Shown here piece by piece: positions 34,509 through 44,600 of a stretch of 64,000 bases of DNA (within the stretch, counting starts at the first letter, position 1; every line of letters starts with the position of its first letter). This DNA is from Hypomyces perniciosus (lineage: Eukaryota; Ascomycota; Sordariomycetes; Hypocreales; Hypocreaceae), in NCBI GenBank assembly GCA_008477525.1, contig SPDT01000002.1:372001-436000 (forward strand). Direction: 5' to 3'. The notes under the pieces are model-generated. The model was not told the DNA's origin. It searched no databases and worked only from the letters and a program-made list of their open reading frames with translations. A program made the position numbers and the translations under genes.

Positions 34509-36158
34509 ATGGTTGCTGAAGACTTCGAGGCCGTCCTCAAGGGCAAATATCCCGCCAAGTCGCACGCCAAGCGAGTCGTCGACCTTATCCGCAAAACGGT
34601 CCCCGATGCCAATGGCGTGCTCTATCTTGAGGGTCGCATGACAAAGCTCCTCGAGGACAATGACTCTCCAGAGCCGTTCCGGTACGTTGTGTCCCCCCCG
34701 GGAGACGCCTTGAAGGATCCGCCCACTGACAGACCCGAACGACCATTAGCCAGCGCCGATACTTCTACTACCTCACCGGCTGTAACCTGGCCGACTGCTA
34801 CTTCGCCTACGACATCCAGTCCTCCAAGTCCATTCTATTCATCCCCCCAATCGACCCACACGATGTCATCTGGTCCGGTCTGCCTGTGACCATCGACGAT
34901 GCCCTGAGATTGTATGATGTCGATGAGGTGAAGCTCGCCACCGAAGTCAACGCTACGCTGGCCAATCTCGCAGGCGACAATCCTAGCTCCACCATATTTG
35001 CCATCAACGGCCAGGTATCGGACCACATTACTTTCATCGAGTATGAGAGCAAGGATTTCTCGGTGCTGAAGGAGGCCATCGAGGTCTCCCGTGTTGTCAA
35101 GGATGAGTTTGAAGTCGCCATGATCCGCAAGGCCAACCACGTTTCTAGCCTGGCGCACAAGGCCGTTGTCGAGAGGGCCAAGAAGGCCACCAACGAGATG
35201 GAGCTCGAGGCTGCCTTCATGGAAAGGTGCGTTGCCAACGGCGCCAAGGAGATGGCATACCACCCAATCGTTGCCAGTGGCCGAGCTGCTGCGACGCTGC
35301 ACTACGTCCCCAACGATGCGCCCCTACAGGGGAAGCAGAATCTGCTGGTGGATGCAGGCGCCGAGTGGAACAACTACGCCGCCGACATTGTGAGTTGTCA
35401 ATCGTAATACAGAGACGGTATTTCAGGACTAACGGAGATCATAGACTAGGACATTCCCGCTGAATGGCGAATTCACCAAAGAGTCGCGTGAGATTTACGA
35501 CATCGTATACAAGATGCAAAAGGAGTGCATCGCTGTCATCAAAGCTGGCATGCGCTGGGAGGATGCTCATATCCTAGCCCACAAGATTGCTATCGATGGA
35601 CTATTGTCGCTCGGCGTTCTTAAAGGCGATAAGGGTGAGATCTTTGAGAACAGAATCAGCCAAGCCTTCTTCCCCCATGGCCTGGGACACTACCTTGGCA
35701 TGGATACTCATGACACTGGTGGCAATCACAACCGTCAAGATCCGGACGTCATCTTCCGAAACCTCAGGTTACGAGGCGCAGTTCCCGCTGGTGGTGTGGT
35801 CACTGTCGAGCCAGGTGTAAGTAGCATCCCGGTTTTGATGAGTATGCAAGCTCAGTGTGGTTCTGACTGCGGACAGGTTTACTTTTGCAAGTTCATCATC
35901 GACCCTTATCTAGCCAACCCAGAGCAGAGCAAATACATTGACGCTGCTGTACTGGAAAAGTACTGGGATGTTGGTGGTGTCCGGTAAGTTTTCATCGCCT
36001 TTGAGCTTTGAGCGCAACACATGGATGATGCAGTCACGGCTAACATCTTTATCAACAGGATTGAGGACAACATTCTCGTTACTGAGACGGGTCATGAGAA
36101 TTTGACGACGGCCATCAAAGAGCCAGCTGAGATTGAGGCTCTTATGGCTGCCAGCTGA
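34509..36158 (+). CDS. pepP: Xaa-Pro dipeptidase (prolidase)
   Basis: Five exons (34509-34681, 34750-35389, 35445-35816, 35877-35983, 36059-36158) encode about 463 residues, the usual length of Aspergillus PepP-type prolidases. The enzyme splits dipeptides with C-terminal proline. It has an aminopeptidase-P N-terminal domain, then a pita-bread catalytic domain with a two-metal site: Asp259, Asp270, His353 (HGLGH), Glu393 (VEPG) and Glu440 (VTETGHEN). His360 fits the proton-shuttle position. All introns are GT-AG and short, and the second has a GACTAAC branch point. The ATG at 34509 matches the family start. The same frame stays open upstream to an ATG at 34248, giving an Arg/Ser-rich leader discussed as a finding. 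The gene is likely cytosolic and constitutive. Confidence 0.95.
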
Positions 36159-36530
36159 GCGCATCAGTCTAGACAAATCAATATTAAAGAATACGTAAAA
36201 ACAAGAAATGAAGGTTTACGATTTACGAGTAGGGTGGGAGATTAAACATGTGCAAAACATGAACGCACGCGTACCAATAATGGCCAGCAGCACGTCGAGG
36301 TTCTGAGATCTGCACTGTGCAAATTTGCCGCCAAGTCAATCCACGCCTCACAACTCAACCCCTGGTTCTCATTACTACTACGTGACAACATGCGAATGAA
36401 CATCACACTCGGATTATCTGAATACGACGGCAATATGACGCTCTGTCCGCCGATTCCCCTGCTATAGCATCACCATTACCATACTATACTATAGACTACC
36501 GAATAGCAGGGGACTCGGGAGGGCACCGAG
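36159..36530. other. Intergenic spacer
   Basis: No gene. It carries the terminator of the prolidase and the promoter of the next gene on the same strand. No repeat or motif stands out. Confidence 0.6.
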
Positions 36531-38453
36531 ATGGAAGCTCAGCATGATCTGGCCAGCGGACGTCTGAGACGACGTCCTTTGCCAATCTACAACCACAGCT
36601 ACAATGAAAATCATCAAATTGATGTCTCCAGCTCGAGCTTAGAGTCACCATCACCAGCACTCTCTCCCCGTCCACCCTATCTCCGGCCCAGCCGGTCTGC
36701 TACCAATCTCAGCAAAGCAAGCCATCACCCAGACCTGCGGCCAGACAGGCTCAGCCCCCGAGCCATAGACACCAGCAAATCACTTCTACCCGTTGGCTTT
36801 ATTTCTGAGGATGTACCTTCTCCGGCATCGTCTCTTGCCCCAGATCCGGACCAGGCTCTCCGCCGTGCAAAGAGCTCTTCTGCCCTCTACATCTCTGGCG
36901 AGGATCCAACTCAGTCTGCTACGTCGCCTGCGCAGCAATCCTCTCCCTCTTCCTCGGCTTCCATGTGGAAATCTGCTCTCGGTGAGGCACAGTACTTCGC
37001 TGGCGGACTCATCTCCCGACCCGCTGAATCAACCCGTCACTACTCCATCATCCGGCACTCTCACGCACTCATCTGGTACCGCGGCCCTTCAACATCCGTA
37101 TCCATCACTATTCTATCAGACGACCCTTTGCCCGCTACCAGATCCATATGGCTCCAACAAAAGGGCTTCTCAGGCAACATGGGCATGACGCTCAAGGCAT
37201 TGACTGGAACGACTGGCTCTTGGCTCGACGTCACACCCGTGCGGCGTGCTGGACCGGAAAACATCCCGGAGGCAGATGAGCGAGGCATCCAGCGCGACTT
37301 GAAGCGCTTTGCAAAGAAAGCCTCAGGTCGGCAGAAGAAACACATGCCTAGAGAAACACACATGGTGCGCATACCCGCTGCCGCAACGGATGGGTACTTC
37401 CGCCTTGTCCTCTGCACGGGCGAGCAGGGGAAGAAAGTCCTCTGCGGAAGTCCCGTGTTTAGAGTAGCAAGCACGTCAACAGACTCGGGGGTTGTGAGGG
37501 GTGCGAGTTTGAGTACGATGCCGTTGGAAGTTGGCGTCAAGGTAGCGAGCACGATAGGCCAGACGGTAGCCAAGAAGTATACTGGTGTTGCCGGGGCGGT
37601 GGTGCAAAGTAAAGCGACCAAGTTTGCTAAGCATGCGGCTGTGAAGAAGGTTGGACATGTGGCCAACCAGGGGTATCAAGCTTATCAGACCACTGGATTG
37701 AGTGATGCTGTGAATGAGAGCTGGAGGAGGAACAAGGACGGGAGATATGACTCCCTGGTTGCAGGAACAATGATGGATGCACCGGTGCGTGTTATCGGGT
37801 CGGATGCCGGTCCGGAGCCGCCGTTCCCAGTCAAGTTTGATGGCAAAGTCGTGATGGGTACGGGCAAGTCAGCAGCCGAGATGGGAATACCGACGGCGAA
37901 TCTGAGTGGCGTGTCCGAGACGATCAAGGTGCGAATGGGCGGCGTCTTTGCGGCGTGGGCATGCGTGCAGCCTACCAAGAATGCTGGGCAGGATGACATA
38001 TCTCTGGATTGGCATGAAGCCATCGTTTCCATTGCGCCTCTGCGGAACGCTCCTCCAACAGTGGCGATGAAGAATAGCGTCATCGTACACATGATCCACG
38101 ACTTTGAAGACGTCCAATTCTTCGAAGCAAGAGTCAAAGTCCTGCTTATGGGGTACTTACACCCTGCCGCAAGTCCCTCCACAGAGTCCGAAGAGCTGGT
38201 GGAGCAACACGCCCAGGACGTTATGACAACGCTGGCCAGCTTGGCGCGAGTAGCATGGGCGCCGCATGACACTGTGGATAAGATTAGGAGCCTGAAGAGC
38301 GAGAGGAGCTTCTCGGAGAGGTTGGATGAGGCTACGGGCAAGGTGCAGCAGCAGGTGGACCGGATCCCGCTGCACTGGGCTGGAGTGAGGTCAGAGTCGG
38401 GAACGATGCAGGATAAGGTATATGGGAACGGAGGGTTATGGATTCAGAGGTGA
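36531..38453 (+). CDS. Protein with degenerate riboflavin-kinase-like C-terminal domain
   Basis: A single exon of about 640 residues. The first 150 are Ser/Pro-rich and disordered. About 165-315 is a beta-rich region (HALIWYRGPSTSVSITILSDD to VLCGSPVFRV) that I cannot name. A basic/Ala-rich helical stretch follows. From about 425 it resembles riboflavin kinase: PFPVKFDGKVVMGTGKSAAEMGIPTANL carries the PTAN motif (454-457), then GGVFAAWACV, VSIAP, and FFEARVKVLLMGYLHP. The catalytic glutamate of the family (S-x-E-x-H) is replaced: the segment reads NSVIVHMIH, with Ile518 in that place, and the GxNPxYxN motif is lost. It is therefore probably a non-catalytic fold reused for binding. Function unknown. 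Confidence 0.8.
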   Translation: MEAQHDLASGRLRRRPLPIYNHSYNENHQIDVSSSSLESPSPALSPRPPYLRPSRSATNLSKASHHPDLRPDRLSPRAIDTSKSLLPVGFISEDVPSPASSLAPDPDQALRRAKSSSALYISGEDPTQSATSPAQQSSPSSSASMWKSALGEAQYFAGGLISRPAESTRHYSIIRHSHALIWYRGPSTSVSITILSDDPLPATRSIWLQQKGFSGNMGMTLKALTGTTGSWLDVTPVRRAGPENIPEADERGIQRDLKRFAKKASGRQKKHMPRETHMVRIPAAATDGYFRLVLCTGEQGKKVLCGSPVFRVASTSTDSGVVRGASLSTMPLEVGVKVASTIGQTVAKKYTGVAGAVVQSKATKFAKHAAVKKVGHVANQGYQAYQTTGLSDAVNESWRRNKDGRYDSLVAGTMMDAPVRVIGSDAGPEPPFPVKFDGKVVMGTGKSAAEMGIPTANLSGVSETIKVRMGGVFAAWACVQPTKNAGQDDISLDWHEAIVSIAPLRNAPPTVAMKNSVIVHMIHDFEDVQFFEARVKVLLMGYLHPAASPSTESEELVEQHAQDVMTTLASLARVAWAPHDTVDKIRSLKSERSFSERLDEATGKVQQQVDRIPLHWAGVRSESGTMQDKVYGNGGLWIQR

Positions 38454-38868
38454 AGAGCTTTACATCTGGGTATATAAACACTCTACACTCTTGGATAAGA
38501 AAGTAGAATAACGTAGCTCATAATAGAGGTAATCATGTAATAACACGTTTGGTTTCACCATTACGCCATGCTCATAGGGATTGAACGAACATTTTGACTC
38601 CCTGACAGCACCATCATCACCAACTCTCCATATCCATCTACATGTACGGTAAAACGATCGGTAGGGGAAGTATAGCTCAATAGGTTACGTGCCCTCGGAC
38701 TGCATTGATATGACGGGGGAATTCGGGGAATCACTGGCATCGCTAGACATCACTTGCATTTCTAGAAATTACTCAGATTACAGGTAATTACTCCAACTAA
38801 TTAGTCTATTATTAAGAACAGTATAAATAAGAAGGCATATCAAGGTCTCAAGGTTTGGGCGGTCTCTC
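38454..38868. other. Convergent intergenic spacer
   Basis: No gene. Two genes end here facing each other, so it should hold both terminators. It is AT-rich. Confidence 0.6.
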
Positions 38869-40100
38869 CTATGCACTCGCCCAAGTTCCTAATCTCAGTC
38901 TTATGAAGCGGTCCAGGTCAGTGGATCCATCCTCCCGCACGCTCGTCCCGTCCATATCGTCCATATCCCGGAGAAGCTTATCGATATAGCCTCCAGCAGC
39001 AGAAAGATGTAGGATGTGGGCAATGGCGCTATGAAGTGCAAGTAGCCGAGGCGAAGGCGGATCAATTGTTCTGTTTTCTGAGAGATAAAGCGTCCGGGTG
39101 ATGGGGAAAGTTGCATCCTGAAGAAGGTATGATGGTACAAATGAGCGGATGCAGTACGTATGGGGCTCCTGGTCCGGGACAGGTTCAAAATATATATCGA
39201 AGTTTCCAAACAATGTATGGTGTAGCTGGGAAAGAGTCATGGCATTGCGTGGTCGGTCAATATCAGTCCCTTGAAGAAGGTGAACAACACCACTGTCAAA
39301 CATGTTTAGTATGGCCAGCGCCGCTGATTTGGACGAGTTCTAGGCATGTTAGCTAAATGCTGTCGACCCATGGGCTAGAAGAAGGCCTAAGATGCGTACC
39401 AGTTCGGAACCAGCATGGGCTTTCATCAAGGCATGAGGCAAAATATGTGCAACTTCCAGCACAGTAAAGTTCCCTGGCTGCTCAAGAAAAAGATTTCCAT
39501 CGTCGTCTCTGGCGTTATTCATACCGTCTCTTCTATGTCGGATTTGTGCCTCTCTAAGATCGAACTTCCGAGATATCACACACCGGTGACGGTCGCGAAC
39601 AAGACACGCTCCCCGGAGGGCTGACACTCGGTCAGGGGTTCCAATGAAAGTCGGAGTTTCTTCTCCTTGTGTTCTCTGGATAGCTGAGTGATATGCTGGG
39701 CTGGGCTGGGGAGTCTTTTTGGTGGAAGCCTTCACTAGAACGACAATATTAGTCAGGAACCAGAAGTGCACGTAATTCTGATCTTGGTCTTACTTGGCAG
39801 GAAGAAGTTATCGAATAGATATTCCGCAAAACCGAGGAATGGCGAGGAGAGGTCTTCAAAATTCAAGTCTTCTTCCCCATCCATAGAGAGGGCCATCGCG
39901 TTGAAGAAAGCCCTGAGGAAGTTGTCTTGGGATTCCTCGGAGCGTGCATACTCATAAGTATACCGTATGAGTCGCGGACGGTTGTACGGGGCATCGTTGC
40001 TGTTGTGAGATTCGTCGAAGTGCTCTACGATGAGGTAGAATGTGCGCTTGGCCTGAGAACGCAACTCTGTTGTCAAAGGAGGCTCGTGAGAGAAATCCAT
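38869..40100 (-). CDS. HNH-nuclease-domain protein (fungal HNH_2 type)
   Basis: Three exons on the minus strand, 40100-39794, 39734-39400 and 39339-38869, encode about 370 residues. Introns of 59 and 60 nt keep phase, and the second has an AGCTAAC branch point. The central part matches fungal HNH_2 proteins: an initial Cys in RHRCVISRKFD, then EVAHILPHAL with His199, and later DRPRNAMTLSQLHHTLFG, which supplies the Asn/His pair of the motif. HNH folds bind one metal and cut nucleic acid. Members of this fungal family are numerous, often lineage-specific, and none to my knowledge has a settled role. The N-terminal 100 residues are helical and acidic. Activity is likely possible because the core residues appear present. 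Confidence 0.85.
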
Positions 40101-40773
40101 GATGCCTTCAAGGGATGACTGGTGACGATGGGAGAGGGGATGAATGGACCTCTCCGTCGGTCTTGAAAGAATGATACATGATGGAAGAAAAATCAGAAAT
40201 AAAGAAACAAAGGTCAGTGCGGCAATCTAATCTTGGGTAGGCAGTCTGCTTGTGTGGTGAATCTAGGTGGTTTAAGATCTGAAAATGGGGTGAGTGAGAC
40301 TTATTATTAGGGAGTACGGAGAATGATGGGAAAAGTAGAGCTAAGACTTAATAGGCACTACTTGTGAAGAAATCATGGATATTATTAGATATGGAAGAAA
40401 CCCTTGGAAGTAGATATCTAAGAAACTAGTACTTCGCAGATATCCGAGGATTTCACCTACCTATATTCAAGAAATTTTTAGATATTTAGAAGACTATGAA
40501 TAATTAAGGAAATCTCCAAGAATAAATGCAGCTCATCACTGCCAATTCACGACATCGGCAAAACCCCGGCTTATGACGGCATTTCCAACACCACCTGCTG
40601 AGTAATTCGCCAATTCTCATCGGCTAATAGATACTACTACGTATTCCCAGCTCTCTCCTCTAAGCTTCTTCATCTACTCCGTACTCCATACAAACCACCA
40701 TCCAAATCCACAGGAATCTTTCTTCCTCCTTTCACGCTCGCTCAATCTCTCAATCAGTCTCTCCTCACCAACA
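40101..40773. other. Divergent promoter region
   Basis: No gene. It lies between two divergent genes and so should hold both promoters. Around 40370-40500 there are several imperfect copies of GATATCTAAGAAA/GATATTTAGAAG. One TACTCCGTA lies at 40675-40683, about 90 bases before the BolA-like start. Confidence 0.6.
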
Positions 40774-41241
40774 ATGATCTGCCAATCCTGTCGCGCCGCC
40801 TTGCGCGCCCAGCGCCTCTCCTCCCTCCGCCTCCTCAGCCTTGCGCGCACCTCTCGTCCTCTATCCACCACCACCACCATCTCCATCGCAAACCGAACAA
40901 CCTCCCACCCTCTCCTCCTCCAGCCTTTCCGCTCACAGCGCCTCTTCTCCTCCTCCAATTCCCCCTCAGAAGCCGAAGCCGAGGCCGAAACACCACACAT
41001 GAGCCCCGCCGAAGCCTCCATCGCCGCGCTGCTCACCTCCAAACTCCAGCCTACACAACTCCTCGTGCAAGACATCTCCGGCGGCTGCGGCAGCATGTAC
41101 GCCATCGACATCACGTCTCCTGCCTTCAGGGGCCAGACCATCTTGAAGCAGCAGCGGTTGGTCAATGCTGCGTTGGGGGATTTGGTGAAGCAGTGGCATG
41201 GGGTGCAGATTCGGACCAAGGTGCCGCCTGAGGAGGCTTGA
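40774..41241 (+). CDS. BOL3: Mitochondrial BolA-like protein
   Basis: A single exon of about 155 residues. The first 60 or so are rich in Arg, Ser and Leu with no acidic residues, as expected for a mitochondrial targeting signal. The BolA domain follows: LVQDISGGCGSMYAIDI (GGCGSMY at residues 103-109, with Cys105), FRGQTILKQQRLVNAAL and KQWHGVQIRTKVP. The GGCGSMY and WHG signatures match the mitochondrial Bol3/Aim1 (human BOLA3) branch rather than BolA1. These proteins help deliver 4Fe-4S clusters to late mitochondrial targets such as lipoate synthase, usually with a glutaredoxin. It converges on the acetyl-CoA carboxylase gene. Confidence 0.93.
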   Translation: MICQSCRAALRAQRLSSLRLLSLARTSRPLSTTTTISIANRTTSHPLLLQPFRSQRLFSSSNSPSEAEAEAETPHMSPAEASIAALLTSKLQPTQLLVQDISGGCGSMYAIDITSPAFRGQTILKQQRLVNAALGDLVKQWHGVQIRTKVPPEEA

Positions 41242-41649
41242 GGTTTCAATTGGGAGCATAGAGGGGTGGTGCGTTGGATGAAGATGAAGATGATGTGTCG
41301 GATGATATTCTCCATTCTACAATGACGACGACCTATGAACATGTACGATAGAATACGATATGATAGGATTTCGGTGGCATGAGCCAATGCGCTCAGTGTA
41401 CGAAGTAAAAAAGACATGATACTACTCACTTAAGAAATGGACGTCAATCATCAACAATGTGTCATCAATACGAATCTAATGCCTAATTCGATGCATCATC
41501 ATATCTCATCTTCAACATAAAGTAAATAAAAAGACATAAAATGCGTACATGTAAATATCTATAATGACATCTCCTCCAGTAAACCGTACAGATCCGCTTT
41601 CTAGCTTAAACAAATACAAGGATGCCCCCCACCATCATTAACATATTTT
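41242..41649. other. Convergent intergenic spacer
   Basis: No gene. It is AT-rich and expected to hold the terminators of both flanking genes. One TACGAAGTA lies at 41399-41407. Confidence 0.6.
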
Positions 41650-44600
41650 TCATTCCTTCAGATACTTCAGAATCGCGTCTCGCTCCTCCACGGGCATGAC
41701 CCTCAACACGTCTCGGATGCCCTTCCATCCGGCCTTCTCATTACCGCGAACCACGTCCGCAAGCTCACCAGCCAGTTTTTCCGCCTTGAGAGCCTCCACC
41801 TTCTCGCCAATCGACTTCCTCTCGTTCTCATACCACTCAGCGACTGACTTGTCATTGTTGTTCCAGCCCACAATGCCGGACCAGCTCTCAAGCAGATGCA
41901 GGTTCCTGGCCCGCACCTCGTTGGCCTGGGTTGTGTTCTGCTGGGGTGAGGGCAGAAGGCTGCTTGCCATGCGCTTGAGGATGTACTCCTCGTTGAGACG
42001 TCTGCGAAGACGCCAGTAGAAGAATCGGCGGGCATTGATCCAGTCCAGGGAGTCGCGGATGGTACCCTTGGCCTTCATGCGACCAGCCCGGTCGTGCAGG
42101 TCAGCGAACTGCACAGCAATCTGCGCGTAGACAGGCAGCAGCTGCTTCTCCCGGATAAGCACCTTCTTCTTGATCTCGTCGGCCACCTCCTTGTCGAGGT
42201 TCTTGTCCTCCAGTTGCTTCTTCAGGTTGGCGTAGGTAGGATCCAGACGGGCCATGGTCTCCAACTGCTTATCCTTGCGGTACTTGATACCGATGATACC
42301 CTCGGGTTCGAGGACACCACCTCGGGCCTCCGTATCGGCGTACATCTCCATAGCAGTGGGGTTGATGGTCGGGTCAACGACGACCCAGGAGCCACCGCGG
42401 AGCTCACCAAAGGGAGGAATGTAGACAAAGATGGGCTGCTCATACTTGACAAGGGCATCAACGATGAAGGAGCCGTACTTGAGGACCTCATTGTACATAT
42501 CTCGCTGGCCACCAGAGAAACCACGCCAGTTGGCCAGAATCATCAGAGGAAGCTGCTCGCCATTGTTGAAGTCATTGATAGCCTGCGCCGTCTTGAAAGC
42601 AGAGTTGGGATACCAGACACCACCAGCCTCGTTGCTGACTTGCTCAATGGAGTCAGGGTTGGCTGGGTCGGCAGGAGTGACGTTCTCGACGGTGCGAGTT
42701 TCCACAGCGATGACACCCATGGGAATACCGCCGAGGCGTGCGCGGCCAACCACGACAGTTCGGGCCCAACCGCCTAGAGTCTCGACGAAAGAGTCCTTAT
42801 CGAAGAGGCCGCTCTGGAAGCTACCGTCGTCGTCCTGTCTGCCAGAAATCATCCACCGGACGTCATACGGCTGCTTCTGGGGCGGGCAGTATGTAATATC
42901 ACGGTCCCAGCCATCAACGCTTGGGCTAACTGGCACAGGACCGTTGCGCTTCTCCGGCACGAACGACATCCACTCAACAATTCTTGAGACACCTTCAAAG
43001 TCGTCGTTGGCGGTCATGTGCGAAACACCGTTGCGGTACATGATCTGGGTACCACCAAGCTGGAGGTTGGAGGTATAGACCTCCCGACCAAGCAGGTTGT
43101 TCAATGCAGGGGCACCAGTCAGAATAATAGGCTGGCCTTCAATCTGGACGGCACGCTGGCCGAGACGGACAAGGTAGGCACCAATACCTATTCAAAGTTA
43201 GCTCAAAAACTCAAATCTGGACTGAAAATTATTTAAAGACTTACCAACTGATCGGCAGGTCACCAGAGTCACCGTGAAGATGTCGTTGTAGGCTCGGCTG
43301 GTTGCACCAGCAATGAGACCAGATCCCCTCAGACATTCAACACCAAGGCCGTCCTCTTGTCCGATAATGGTGACAATCTTGTGTCGCTTTTCACCATCCT
43401 CAACAACCTCTTCAGAGATGACATCACCCTTGAAACGCTCCTTGGTCTTCTCATCTAAATACAAGTAGTGGAAGCCACTCTCGTGTTTGCTGGGGTCTTT
43501 CCAAGCAGCCTTGAAATGCGGCATCAGCTCGTCCGCCAGACCCAGACGAGCTCCTGAGTTGGCAGACAGGTAGATACGAGGGATACCGAGCTTGCGAGCC
43601 TGCTCCGTGCACTTGTGGAAGAAGTTGTCTTCCTTGGGGCCAAAGGATCCAATTTTGTAAGTGATGTCGTTAGCAACAACAATGAAACGACGTCCCATAG
43701 GGTACTCCGGAGTTCGGGCCTTGAAGATCCAGCCGACCATACCACAGGTGTTGGTGCCGGGCTCACGGTTGACCTCATCCAGGTTGTCCTTGTCATCAAG
43801 AACAAGCTCGGTGAAAGACACACATTCCCCGACCTTGGGCTGCTGAGACGCCAGGGCAGGCTGCTGCTTGACAGCCTTGGCCCAGCTGTTCTGGATGGCC
43901 TGGCGGAACAACTCGGGGAAATCGTAGACGTACTGAGTGCCCATAAGATGAGCCTTGTATCGCTTAGGCTGGAGCCAGTTCTTGGTGGCATAGGGGGTTG
44001 AGACAGAGAGAAGGTGCATGGGGCCCTTCTCCTTGGTACCACCAATGCTGTGGAAGACCCAGTCTCCCTTCTCCGACTTGCGCTCCGCATACAGGTCAAC
44101 ATCCACAACGTAACCGGAGGTGTTGGTGATGGTGACACGAAGAGGATACGGGATGCCGGTTGTAGGATCCGTGCAGACGATGCGGATCTCGACCTGGGCC
44201 ACACGCAAGCGCCAAGCGCGAGCGCCGAAGCGGTCCAAGAAGCCCTGCAGACTCTCCTCGACCGTGGCGGGATCAAGCTGGAACACAGGAGTGAAGTTCA
44301 TGAAGATGTGGTTGAGATCGGAGCTGTTGTTGCCAATAATCTCGAGAGCATCGAAAATGTCATTGATGACACGATCAGCCTCCGAGATGAGGTACTCAGC
44401 AGTCGGAATTTCGTCACGAAGACGGCCAGGTCGGATAACAGCGCGCGTGAAGTAGCGCTTGTCGGTGTCAACAGCCTTTCCAATAGCCTCGTACACGTGA
44501 ATGTTCTTGTTCTCCGTGAAGACGGGCTTGATGCGGAAGTTGGCAAGACGGGCAAGCTCAAGCTGGAAGGCCAACGCAGGCTCAATGTGACGAATGCTGT

